From positions 434,001 through 498,000 of the forward strand of contig CAVPFB010000003.1 in the NCBI GenBank assembly GCA_963703665.1: a stretch of 64,000 nucleotides of DNA, read 5' to 3'. A program made the position numbers and the translations under genes. Positions 48,080 through 56,755 of the stretch are shown here, piece after piece. Positions within the stretch are counted from its first letter, which is position 1. The number at the start of each line of letters is the position of its first letter. Source of the stretch: AP-15 sp963703665 (GTDB lineage Bacteria > Pseudomonadota > Alphaproteobacteria > ATCC43930 > CGMCC-115725). The notes beneath the pieces were generated by a model, which saw only the letters and a list, made by a program, of their open reading frames with translations, made no database searches and was not told where the DNA came from.

Positions 48080-48725
48080 CGTCTTGCTGAACCGGAGCGC
48101 TGCAACAGCGGCTGATCTTTTCGTCAGCCTGCCGGCTGGTGCCCAGACGCATTCAGATGGTGCAGTCCAGTCTCACCTCGATCGTCATGCTCGGCTGTCC
48201 GGTTCAGGTCTGTATCAAGGGTTTCCGTGCATTCAGGATATTGGTTCTCATTCTGGTGGTCATGGCCGGCCTTGGCCCCGGCAGTCCTGTTTAGAAATCG
48301 CGGTAACGTTGAAACGGCTTCCGCGAATGTTGGCGCAATCAAAAGTACCCCTTCCCCGGACTTGTTCCGGGCATCCACGTCTTGGCAAGCGGTACGGCCG
48401 CGCCAAAGGGAAGCGTGGATGGCCGGGTCAAGCCCGGCCACGGGGATCATGGGTTGTCCACATAGCCTTGCCTGCAACCGTTTTCCCTAAACCGGACAGC
48501 CGTGGACTTGTTCCGGCCATCCACGGACCTGGATTGGGGTCGAAAAGGGGCGTGGATCACCGGGACGAGCCCGGTGATGACGACTGACGGTAGAAGCTTT
48601 GGGCCATCCTGCAATCGACGCTGCTGAACCGGACAGCCGTGGCCTCGTGCCGGGCATCCACGGAAAACCGGCAGAGTTTGTGCCGCGGCTCGTGCATGAC
48701 CGGGAGAAGCCCGGTCATGACGGGC
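48080..48725. repeat. Cluster of dispersed palindromic repeats
   Basis: Three near copies of one composite unit: AAACCGGACAGCCGTGGACT, TTGTTCCGGCCATCCACGGA, CGTGGATCACCGGG and AGCCCGGTGATGACG (about 48340-48440, 48478-48590, 48627-48725). There are also a reversed fragment CGGCTGTCCGGTTCAG at 48191 and CTGAACCGGAGC at 48088. No gene is supported in 47976-48764. Confidence 0.75.
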
Positions 48726-48764
48726 CATCACGGATTAAGTGAATCGTGTGTCTGCGTCTGAGCA

Positions 48765-49449
48765 CTACTGCGAGAACGTGTAGATGATCTGCGTCACCGG
48801 CACGTTGTGGTCAATGTTACTTCCGTCGGTAAAAGCCGCGACTACCAACTCGTTGCCGACCAAACGGAGCCCGAACAGAGCGTTGGATTGCCAAGGAATA
48901 TATGAGTTGGATGTGCCGACGATCCCGTAGACGTACTGCGGGGAGGTGAGGCCGGCTTTTTCCAGGCGAGCTGCAAGCGGGCTGGCTGCGAGCGACCCGG
49001 TATAGAAAAACGCAGGATTGGGCGGAGAGTAGTAAGTACTCTTACCGGGCACCGCGGTAATCACCCATTCGCCCACGCCGCCACTGCCGATCGATGACGG
49101 TCCGGTGATCTGGATGCCGCAGGCACAGGTCGGGATCACATATATGCCGGCGCGAACATTTGAGGTAGCCAAGGGCGGCGACAATGCGGAGATCGGCTCG
49201 GCGGTCGCCCAGGTCAAGTTACCCTTGGCGTCGGAGTTGAGCTCGATCGTCACGTCCTTGTAGATAAAGGTGCCGGCCGAGGTTTCGATCGGCACGCGCA
49301 GGGCGGTGATGGTTTGGCCGATGCCGAGGATGCTCGAACTCGTCGAAATAGATCGGCTTCGAGGCGGCGTCGGCCGGCCCGGACGCACAGATCAAGCCAA
49401 GCGCCGACAGAGCAAACGCGGCACCGGCATTCTTCGTCATCCAAGCCAT
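48765..49449 (-). CDS. Secreted hypothetical protein, +1 frameshift near 49333
   Basis: A signal peptide (KNAGAAFALSALGLICASG, cut near ADAAS) is followed by PIYFDEFE. One base off, LGIGQTITALRVPIETSAGT continues with FIYKDVTIELNSDAKGNL and a C-terminal NVPVTQIIYTFSQ. One C removed at about 49331-49335 joins them (length 3n+1, about 227 residues). The mature part is beta-rich with one CAC motif. No known domain was recognised. Less GC-rich than its neighbours. ATG at 49449 has GGGAGAG upstream; it is flanked by repeats on both sides. Confidence 0.65.
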
Positions 49450-49674
49450 GTTCTCTCCCACTCGAATTATTGCCGATGACAGGCGACATCCTTCGCCCCC
49501 GGCAGACGAGCCGAGGGGTCAGCCTTGCGAGCCACAACATTGACGTTTGATCATATGTAACGCGAATGCGGAGCGGCGTCAATCTCTACCGATCAATACG
49601 CGCAAAGGTGCAGAGCCCCGCCCGACCTGCCGTCTTCGAGCCTATGAAATATCGGCGATTTGCTGGAGCATCGC

Positions 49675-49797
49675 GGTGCGTCCTTCGAGACGCCCGCTGC
49701 GCGGGCTCCTCAGGATGAGGCGTGTTCTTAATCTATCAGCAGCTTACCTCGTGCTGAGGAGCGCCCTCGGGCGCGTCTCGAAGCGCGCACGATGCCG
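49675..49797. repeat. Large inverted repeat of the GAGACGCCCGCTGCGCGGGCTCCTCAG family
   Basis: Left arm GTCCTTCGAGACGCCCGCTG, CGCGGGCTCCTCAGGATGAG; right arm CTCGTGCTGAGGAGCGCCCT, CGGGCGCGTCTCGAAGC. The arms are about 30 bp apart and would form a long stem. This is a dispersed alphaproteobacterial intergenic repeat. The rest of 49450-49864 holds nothing supported; a hyuB gene, often next to hyuA, is absent. Confidence 0.8.
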
Positions 49798-49864
49798 ATA
49801 CAGTGCCTCGTTTCCAATGTCCGCCAATTCTTTGACCCGCTCCTTCGCGGGAACGGCGGGTCTC

Positions 49865-51922
49865 TCAGCCGGAGCGGGCCGGGAGCGCGATGTCGAGCCA
49901 GCCGCGGGGGGTGACGGTGGTGCGGTCGCCCGGGCGCAGCAGCACCGTGGTCATCGCCAATTCGACGATGGCCGGGCCGGCGATGGTTTGGGCGGGGGAG
50001 AGGGTGTCGAAATCGTAGACCGGGGCTGAGACCCAGGCGTCGAGCCAGATCTGGCGCTCGCCGCGTGGCGACGGCGGGCGGCGCGTCGGGCAATGCGGGC
50101 TCCTGCGGCAGGGCCGAGAGGATGCCGGCGACGGCGACCCGCGCGTTGACCAGCACCGTCTCCTGGTCGGGCAGCGAATAGGTGTAGAGCTCCTGGTGGC
50201 GGCGGTGAAAGCGCTCGACGATCTGCGGCAACGGGTCGGGTGCGGCCCAGTCGACATCGTCGAGCGGCACCGCGATCTCGAACACCTGCTCGCCGTAGCG
50301 CATGTCGACCGAGCGCGTCGACCCGCACCGGCCCGGCGAACGAGGCGCGCAGGCGCGACAAGCCCTCGGCCTCGAGCTCGTCGAACAGGCGCTTGACCGC
50401 GGCGCCGTCGAGCGCGCGCACATCGCCGATATGGGTGCGCGCCACCTCAAAGCGCAGATCGGTCGCCAGCATGCCCCAGGCCGACAGCACCGCGGCGGTC
50501 CGCGGCACGATGACCCGCGCGAGGTCGAGCTGGCGAGCGATCTCGGTCGCGTGCAGCCCCGAGGCGCCGCCAAAGGCGAACAGCGCGAAGCGGCGCGGAT
50601 CGACGCCGCGGCGGACCGAAACGAGGCGCACGCCTTCGGCCATGTTGGTGTTGACGACGCGGTGGATGCCGGCGGCCGCGGCGAGCCGGCCGATGCCGAG
50701 CGTCGCGGCGATCCGGTCGACCGCGGTCTCGGCGGCGGCACGGTCGAGCCGGCGCCGGCCGCCGAGAAAATTCGCCGGGTCGAGATAGCCCAGCACCAGA
50801 TTGGCGTCGGTGACGGTCGCCGCGGCGCCGCCATGGCCGTAGCAGGCCGGACCCGGCACCGCACCGGCGCTATGCGGGCCGACATGCAGGATGCCGCCTG
50901 GATCGACCCGGGCGATCGAGCCGCCGCCGGCGCCGATGCTGGCGATGTCGAGGCTGTTCAGCGCGATCGTGTGGCCGGCGACCTTGCGCCCGGTCGCCAG
51001 GGTCGGCCGGCCGGCGACGATCAGCGAGATGTCGGTGCTGGTCCCGCCCATGTCGAACGGGACCAGATTGCCCTCGTCGACGAGCCGCGCCGCATAGACG
51101 CTGCCGGCCACGCCGCCCGCCGGCCCGGACAGCACCGCGGCCGCCGCCAGCCGCCCGGCCTCGGCGACCGGCGCCACCCCGCCATGCGACTGGATGATCA
51201 GGACCGGCCCGCGAATACCCGGCCGCGGCGAGGCGCTGCTCGAGCCGCTCCAGATAGCGCGCCACGGCCGGGCCGACATAGGCGTTGACGACGGTCGTCG
51301 AGACCCGCTCGAACTCCTTGATCTGCGGCAGCACCTCGGCCGAGAGCGAGATGTAGACGCCGGGCAGCTCCTGCTCGACCACCGCGCGCGTCGCCTGCTC
51401 ATGGCTCGGGTCGCGCCAGGCGTGCAGGTAGCACACCGCCACCGCCTCGACCCGCTCATGCTTCAGGACCGCGACCGCGCGGCCGAGCGAGGCCCGGTCG
51501 AGTGGCGTCTCGACCCTGCCGTCGGCGCGCAGCCGCTCACGCACGCCGAGCCGCAGCCGGCGCGGCACCAGCTGCTCAGGCGGCGGCAGGCGCAGATTGT
51601 AGCGGTCGTCCTTGAGCCCCTCGCGCATCTCGATCACGTCGCGATGGCCTTCGGTGGTCAGGAGGCCGACCCGCGCGCCGGTGCGCTCCAAGAGCGCGTT
51701 GGTCGCGACCGTGGTGCCGTGAACGATCCGCTCGGTCTCGGCGAGCAGCGCCGCGCGCTCGCGGCCGAGCCGTTGCGCCAACAGACCGAGCCCGTCGAGC
51801 ACGCCGCGCGAGGGGTCGTCCGGGGTCGACGGGACTTTCTCCAGGATCGCGCCGCCGCGATCGTCGGCCGCCGCCACCAGATCGGTAAAGGTGCCGCCGA
51901 CATCGATGCCGATGCGGTACAT
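49865..51922 (-). CDS. hyuA: Hydantoinase/oxoprolinase subunit A, three +1 frameshifts
   Basis: ATP-dependent ring-opening enzyme subunit of the HyuA/5-oxoprolinase family. N-terminal RIGIDVGGTFTDLVAA, IVHGTTVATNALLERTGARV, LPGVYISLSAEVLPQIKEFE. It jumps one base near 51222, then VLIIQSHGGVAPVAEAGRLA, PFDMGGTSTDISLI and ALNSLDIASIGAGGGSIA. It jumps again near 50319 (SVDMRYGEQVFEIAVPLDDV) and near 50070 (RGERQIWLDAWVSAPVYDFD). Length is 3n with three +1 shifts (2055 plus 3). Repaired protein is about 684 residues. No HyuB subunit follows, so function alone is uncertain. Confidence 0.8.
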
Positions 51923-51931
51923 TCTTTAACC

Positions 51932-52390
51932 CTACTCCCGATGATAGGGATGGCCGGCGAGGATCTGCTGCGCCCGATAAAGCTGCTCGAGGAGCATGCC
52001 GCGAACCAAGAGATGCGGCCAGGTCATCGGCCCCAGCGATAGGGTCTCCTGGGCGCGTTCGAGAGCCGCGGCGCCGAGCCCCTCGGCCCCGCCGATGGCG
52101 AAGGCGAGTTCGGCAATGCCCCGGTCGCGCCATCGGGCGAGCCGGTCGGCAAAATCGCGGCTCGACCAAGAGGAGCCCCGCTGGTCGAGCGCGATCAGCG
52201 GGACGCCCGGCGGCAACGCCTTGAGGATCAGCTCCGCCTCCCGCTCTTTCAACAGCGCCGCCGGCAAGCGCTGGCGCACTTCCAGCTCGACGATCGCCGG
52301 GGGCGGCAGGATTCGCGCTGCGTAAAGCGTCTGGAGCTCGTTGAACGGGCCGCTGCGCAGCCGGCCGACGGCGAGAAGGCGGTAGCGGAT
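51932..52390 (-). CDS. rlmH: 23S rRNA (pseudouridine1915-N3)-methyltransferase
   Basis: SPOUT methyltransferase. YRLLAVGRLRSGPFNELQTL at the N-terminus, IALDQRGSSWSSRDFADRLA, IAELAFAIGGAEGLG and LLVRGMLLEQLYRAQQILAG then HPYHRE, all diagnostic. The conserved N-terminus begins at the ATC codon at 52390-52388, where E. coli RlmH has its start. No ATG, GTG or TTG precedes it in frame after the rsfS stop, so start codon is ATC, a CTG at 52414, or a base error. A GTG at 52279 would lose 37 residues. Last of the nadD-rsfS-rlmH run. Confidence 0.88.
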   Translation of the reverse strand: MRYRLLAVGRLRSGPFNELQTLYAARILPPPAIVELEVRQRLPAALLKEREAELILKALPPGVPLIALDQRGSSWSSRDFADRLARWRDRGIAELAFAIGGAEGLGAAALERAQETLSLGPMTWPHLLVRGMLLEQLYRAQQILAGHPYHRE

Positions 52391-52420
52391 CGGCCGGGTT
52401 CCCGAGTGTGGCAGCGGGCC

Positions 52421-52819
52421 CTATCGGCGGACCGCTTCGGCGTCGGGCAGGGCTTCGCTCCACAGCTTTTCGAGGTTGTAATAGGTGCGAATTTCGGGCC
52501 GGAACAGATGCACGATCACGTCGCCGGCGTCGATCAGCACCCAATCGCCCTGCGCTTTGCCCTCGATCGCGATCCGCGCGCGGGACGACAACGCCGCTTC
52601 GAGGTGCTCGGTCAGGGCGGTCACCTGTCGCGTAGTGCGGCCGCTCGCGACCACCATAAAGTCGGCGATCGCGGTTTTGCCGGCGAGGTCGATCGTGACG
52701 ATGTCCTCGGCCTGGCCGTCGTCGAGCAGCTCGAGGACGAGACCGAGGATCTCCTGCGGTGAGGCGTGCGGGGTCCGCGGGGGGCGGGTGCGCGGTGACA
52801 GCGCCGTGATCGTGGCCAA
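52421..52819 (-). CDS. rsfS: Ribosome silencing factor RsfS (reading from internal TTG)
   Basis: Blocks subunit joining by binding L14 when nutrients run short. Conserved LELLDDGQAEDIVTIDLAGK, FMVVASGRTTRQVTALTEHL, EGKAQGDWVLIDAGDVIVHL and RTYYNLEKLWSEA. The TTG at 52819 has an AGGAGCAAGGA site 6 bp upstream, so translation from here is likely, even though the frame is open through nadD without a stop. 132 residues. Confidence 0.88.
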   Translation of the reverse strand: MATITALSPRTRPPRTPHASPQEILGLVLELLDDGQAEDIVTIDLAGKTAIADFMVVASGRTTRQVTALTEHLEAALSSRARIAIEGKAQGDWVLIDAGDVIVHLFRPEIRTYYNLEKLWSEALPDAEAVRR

Positions 52820-53461
52820 TTCGGGTCCTTGCTCCTCAACGGTGTGCGGCGGGTCTGGCTCACGCTCCGAACGAAGCCGGGTCGCCGAATTCGGGTCGAG
52901 CGGCGTGTGGAAGAACACCCAGGCCGGCGGTTTCTTTTCGGCGAGCCGGCGCGCCGCGCCCGTCGGCACCCGGCTCTCGGAGAAACGCCGGGCGGCCAGC
53001 CCGCCGAGCGCCTTTAAAGAATAGGAAGGCCGATCGAACACAGCAATCGGCACGCTTTGAAAGATTTCGGTCCAGCACTCCCAATCGCGGATCTGGACGA
53101 GATTGTCGCTGCCCATCAGCCACACGAAGCGCAGCTGCGGAAAGCGGCCGCGCAAGGCCCGCAGCGTATCGATGGTATAGTGCCGGCCGCCGAGCCGGTT
53201 TTCGAGATCGGTGACGCGGATGCGGCGGTGCCGGGCCGCGATCCGGCGGGCCTGGTCGAGCCGGTCGGCGAACGCGGCCATGCCGGCCACCGGCTTCAGC
53301 GGGTTCTGCGGCGAGACCAGCCACCACACCTCGTCGAGGTCGAGGCGCTTCAGCGCGTTGAGGCTCAGATGCAGATGACCCTGATGAGCCGGGTTGAACG
53401 ACCCGCCCAACAGCCCGATGCGGCGATGGCGGCCTGAGGACGCCGCGACACCCTCACCCAC
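52421..53461 (-). CDS. nadD: Nicotinate-nucleotide adenylyltransferase, reading in frame into RsfS
   Basis: NaMN adenylyltransferase of NAD biosynthesis: GLLGGSFNPAHQGHLHLS (HxGH-type nucleotide motif), VWWLVSPQNPLKP, DTLRALRGRFPQLRFVWLMG, SDNLVQIRDWECW and FFHTPLDPNSATRLR (about residue 205), which is the usual NadD end. No stop follows; the frame continues through SEREPDPPHTVEEQGPE into RsfS. Either a true NadD-RsfS fusion of 346 residues or a lost stop. GTG at 53461 lies in a palindromic repeat, has AAGGGA upstream, and is uncertain. Confidence 0.85.
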   Translation of the reverse strand: MGEGVAASSGRHRRIGLLGGSFNPAHQGHLHLSLNALKRLDLDEVWWLVSPQNPLKPVAGMAAFADRLDQARRIAARHRRIRVTDLENRLGGRHYTIDTLRALRGRFPQLRFVWLMGSDNLVQIRDWECWTEIFQSVPIAVFDRPSYSLKALGGLAARRFSESRVPTGAARRLAEKKPPAWVFFHTPLDPNSATRLRSEREPDPPHTVEEQGPELATITALSPRTRPPRTPHASPQEILGLVLELLDDGQAEDIVTIDLAGKTAIADFMVVASGRTTRQVTALTEHLEAALSSRARIAIEGKAQGDWVLIDAGDVIVHLFRPEIRTYYNLEKLWSEALPDAEAVRR

Positions 53462-53536
53462 CCGTCCCTTCGGGCTGGGTCCACCCTTTGCCGCAATGCG
53501 GGAGAGGGGGCCGAGCGCAGCGAGGCGGGTGAGGGT
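53450..53536. repeat. Palindromic REP-like element between proA and nadD
   Basis: ACCCTCACCC at 53450 and GGGTGAGGGT at 53527 form the outer arms, with CCTTCGGGCT and GCAATGCGGGAGAGGG inside. The proA stop is at its edge and the nadD GTG start is inside it. Confidence 0.7.
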
Positions 53537-54852
53537 CAGGGGCGCACCTGGCCGGTGCCGCGCACCAGATACTTGTAGGTGGTCAGCTGCTCGGCGCCGA
53601 CCGGGCCGCGCGGCGGCAGCCGCTGGGTCGAGATGCCGATCTCCGCCCCCATGCCGAACTCGCCGCCATCGGCGAACTGGGTCGAGGCGTTGACCAGCAC
53701 GATCGCGCTGTCGACCTCGTGCAGAAATCGCTCCGCGACCTGGGCGTCCTCGGTCACGATCGCATCGGTATGATGCGAGCCCCAACGGTTGATATGGGCG
53801 ATCGCACCGGCGACGCCGTCGACCACTGCGACCGAGAGAATGGCGTCGAGATATTCGGTGCGCCAATCCTCCTCGCCGGCCGGCAGCACCGCAGGATCGA
53901 TCGCCCGCGTCTGGTCGTCGCCGCGCAACTCGCAGCCGGCGGCGTGCAGATCGGCGAGGATCGGCGGCAGGATCGTCGTCGCAACCTCGCGGTCGACGAG
54001 CAGGGTTTCGGTCGCGCCGCAGATCGACACGCGGCGCATCTTGGCATTGAGCACGATCGCTCGCGCCTTCTCGGGGTCGGCGGCGGCGTCGATGTAGGTG
54101 TGGCACAGTCCTTCGAGGTGGGCGATCACCGGAATCCGGCTCTCGCGCTGCACCCGCTCGATCAGCGACGCACCGCCGCGCGGCACGATGATGTCGATGA
54201 CGCCATTCATCTGCAGCATCAGCCCGACCGCGGCGCGGTCGCGGGTCGGCACCAGCTGGATCGCGGCCTCGGGCAGGCCGGCGGCGCGCAGCCCTTCGAC
54301 CAGTGCTGCGACCAGCGCGCGCGACGAATAAAAGCTCTCCGAACCGCCGCGCAGGATCGCTGCATTGCCGGATTTGAGCGCCAGCCCGCCGGCGTCGGCG
54401 GTCACATTCGGCCGGCTTTCATAGATGATGCCGATGACGCCGAGCGGCACCGCGATGCGCTCGATATCGAGGCCGTTCGGGCGGGTCCAGCGGGCGAGGC
54501 TGCGGCCAACCGGGTCGGGCAGTTCGGCGATCGCCTCGAGCCCGGCGGCGATCCCCTCCACTCGCTTGGGGTCGAGCGCCAGGCGCTCGCGCAGCGCCGG
54601 GGCGAGCCCGTCGCCCTCGGCCTCGGCGAGGTCGCGGGCGTTGGCGGCGAGAATTTCGGCTTCGCGGGCGCGCATGCCCGCCGCGGCGGCAAGCAGCGCC
54701 TCGGTCTTGGCTTCGGCTGAGGCCCGGGCGAGGGCGGCGGCAGCGGCGCGGGCGCGCTGCCCGATCTCGGCCATTTCGCTGGCCAGCACCGGGTCGGGTG
54801 GCGCGGCGCGGTGCCGGGGCAGGGTTTCGGCGGTCATCGGATTTGGCGTCAT
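53536..54852 (-). CDS. proA: Glutamate-5-semialdehyde dehydrogenase
   Basis: Second step of proline synthesis: reduces glutamyl phosphate with NADPH. 438 residues with IIYESRPNVTADAGGLALKS, GNAAILRGGSESFYSSRALV, catalytic Cys in VSICGATETLLVDRE, and EFGMGAEIGISTQRLPPRGP, VGAEQLTTYKYLVRGTGQVR at the end. ATG at 54852 overlaps the proB stop as ATGA. Typical proB-proA coupling. Confidence 0.95.
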   Translation of the reverse strand: MTPNPMTAETLPRHRAAPPDPVLASEMAEIGQRARAAAAALARASAEAKTEALLAAAAGMRAREAEILAANARDLAEAEGDGLAPALRERLALDPKRVEGIAAGLEAIAELPDPVGRSLARWTRPNGLDIERIAVPLGVIGIIYESRPNVTADAGGLALKSGNAAILRGGSESFYSSRALVAALVEGLRAAGLPEAAIQLVPTRDRAAVGLMLQMNGVIDIIVPRGGASLIERVQRESRIPVIAHLEGLCHTYIDAAADPEKARAIVLNAKMRRVSICGATETLLVDREVATTILPPILADLHAAGCELRGDDQTRAIDPAVLPAGEEDWRTEYLDAILSVAVVDGVAGAIAHINRWGSHHTDAIVTEDAQVAERFLHEVDSAIVLVNASTQFADGGEFGMGAEIGISTQRLPPRGPVGAEQLTTYKYLVRGTGQVRP

Positions 54853-56069
54853 TGGCGTTCGGTCAGCACCAGATCGTCGCGATGGATCGCTTCGTCGCGG
54901 CCACGGTAGCCGAGGATGCCGGCGATTTCACCACTCTTGTGCCCGGCGATGCGGCGAATGTCGGCGCTCGAATAAGCCGAGAGCCCGCGCCCGGCCTCCG
55001 CGCCGGAGCGGGTGCGCACGATCACCGCGTCGCCGCGCTCGAAGACGCCCTGGACCGCGACGATGCCGGCCGGCAACAGGCTCCGGCCGCGGCGCAGCGC
55101 CAGCAGCGCGCCGTCGTCGACAACGATGACGCCCGAGGGGTCGACGGTCCCGGCGATCCACGCTTTACGCGCCGAGCGCGGCTCGCCCCGCGGCAGAAAC
55201 AGGGTCGTCCGTGCGCCGGCCTCGATCGCCGCGAGCGGCCCCGGCACGGCGCCCTCTTCCGGCACGCCGCGGGCGATCAGCAGATAGCAGCCGGCGTTCA
55301 TTGCGATGCGCGCGGCGGCGAGCTTGGTCACCATTCCGCCCGAGCTGTAGCCGGGCGCCGCCTCGCCGGCCATCGCCTCGATCTCCGGGCCGACCTCGTG
55401 GACCACCGCGATATGGCGGGCGTCCGGCTCTTTGCGCGGGTCAGCGGTGTAGAGCCCGTCGATGTCGGACAGCAGCACCAGCATGTCGGCGCTGGTCATC
55501 TGCGCGACCCGCGCGGCGAGCCGGTCGTTGTCGCCAAAGCGGATCTCGGCGGTGGCGATCGTGTCGTTTTCGTTGACCACCGGGACCGCACCCAGCCCCA
55601 GCAGCTGGGCGAAAGTGGCGCGCGCGTTCAAATGCCGCCGCCGCTCCTCGGTGTCTTCGAGGGTCAGCAGGATCTGGGCGACGGTGATCGAATGACGGGC
55701 GAGCGCCTCCTGATAGGCGTGGGCGAGCCGGATCTGCCCGGTGGCCGCAGCCGCCTGCTTTTCCTCGAGCCGGAGCCGGCTTCCGGCGAGGCCCAGATGA
55801 CGGCGGCCGACCGCGATCGCGCCCGAGGAGACGAGGATCACCTCCTGGCCGCGGGCGCGGCAACGCGCCACGTCATCCGCCAATGTGTCGAGCCACCCGC
55901 GCCGGATCTCGCCATCCTCGGCCACCAGCAAGGCCGAGCCGATCTTGACGACGAGCCGCCGCGCCGCCGCGAGCGCCTCGGCCGGGGTCATCGCCGCGGC
56001 CCGAATACGGTCCGCGCCGCTCTCCGCGCCGGCCGGCTCCCGATTTGGCAAAGAAATAGGGAGCGTCAT
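54849..56069 (-). CDS. proB: Glutamate 5-kinase
   Basis: First step of proline synthesis: phosphorylates glutamate. 406 residues: RLVVKIGSALLV, VILVSSGAIAVGRRHLG, VVNENDTIATAEIRFGDNDR, MLVLLSDIDGLYTADPRKEP, GMVTKLAAARIAMNAGCYLL, then a C-terminal PUA domain (about residues 305-395; VDDGALLALRRGRSLLPAGI, FERGDAVIV). ATG at 56069 overlaps the gmhA stop (ATGA); an internal ATG 26 codons later (MTPAEALAAARRLV) gives the more usual N-terminus. Confidence 0.94.
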   Translation of the reverse strand: MTLPISLPNREPAGAESGADRIRAAAMTPAEALAAARRLVVKIGSALLVAEDGEIRRGWLDTLADDVARCRARGQEVILVSSGAIAVGRRHLGLAGSRLRLEEKQAAAATGQIRLAHAYQEALARHSITVAQILLTLEDTEERRRHLNARATFAQLLGLGAVPVVNENDTIATAEIRFGDNDRLAARVAQMTSADMLVLLSDIDGLYTADPRKEPDARHIAVVHEVGPEIEAMAGEAAPGYSSGGMVTKLAAARIAMNAGCYLLIARGVPEEGAVPGPLAAIEAGARTTLFLPRGEPRSARKAWIAGTVDPSGVIVVDDGALLALRRGRSLLPAGIVAVQGVFERGDAVIVRTRSGAEAGRGLSAYSSADIRRIAGHKSGEIAGILGYRGRDEAIHRDDLVLTERQ

Positions 56070-56662
56070 TGTCTTTCGGCATAATTTTCCGGAAATAACT
56101 CGCGTTCGATCAGCTCGATAAGAATGTGGATGACTTTGATGTGAAGCTCTTGGGCGCGGTCGGCAAACCGCCCGCCCGGGGTGCAGATGTCGATCTCGGC
56201 CATTTGTCCGAGAGGAGAATGAATGCGCCCGGTCAGCCCGATTACCGTGATCCCCTGGAGTTTGGCCGCCGAAGCGGCGGCCAGCACATTGCGGCTGCTG
56301 CCGCTGGTGCTGATCGCCAGCAGGCAGTCACCGGTCCGGCCGTGGGCTTCCAAGTACCGGCTGAAAACCTGGTCATAGCCGTAATCGTTGGCAACACAGC
56401 TCAAGTGACCGGCATCGCTGATGGCGATGGCGGCCAAGGCTTTGCGGTCCTGCCGATAGCGGCCCGACAGCTCTTCAGCAAAGTGCATGGCATCGCACAT
56501 CGAACCGCCGTTGCCGCAACTGAAGATCCGACCTTCGCGACGCAGAGTCCCCGCCAGGATGCGCCCGGCACCGGCGATCGCATCGAGCGCTGCCTCGTCA
56601 CTCAGCAGCACGTCCAAAGCTGAGCGCGCTTCCTGGAGGGTGGCGAGAATGATGGTTTTCAC
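56066..56662 (-). CDS. gmhA: D-sedoheptulose 7-phosphate isomerase
   Basis: Converts sedoheptulose 7-phosphate to D-glycero-D-manno-heptose 7-phosphate for LPS core heptose. 198-residue SIS protein: IFSCGNGGSMCDAMHFAEEL, SGRYRQDRKALAAIAISDAG, VANDYGYDQVFSRYLEAHGR, LAISTSGSSRNVLAAASAAK and ELHIKVIHILIELIERELFP, very close to E. coli GmhA in every motif. GTG at 56662 gives the normal length; a GTG at 56713 would add 17 residues. Sits between obgE and proB, where Alphaproteobacteria usually have nothing; other heptose genes are absent here. Coupled to proB by ATGA. Confidence 0.92.
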   Translation of the reverse strand: MKTIILATLQEARSALDVLLSDEAALDAIAGAGRILAGTLRREGRIFSCGNGGSMCDAMHFAEELSGRYRQDRKALAAIAISDAGHLSCVANDYGYDQVFSRYLEAHGRTGDCLLAISTSGSSRNVLAAASAAKLQGITVIGLTGRIHSPLGQMAEIDICTPGGRFADRAQELHIKVIHILIELIERELFPENYAERQ

Positions 56663-56755
56663 GCGAAGCTCTCTGCTTGCCTTGGACAGGAGCGGCAGAT
56701 TACCCCGATCCACCGGGACGCCGATATCACCGCGGCGTAGGCCTGGCCGCCCGCC

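Noticed and set aside
48080..48725. CRISPR array in the repeat cluster
   Set aside because: Units are few, uneven and palindromic with no regular spacers, and no cas gene is present.
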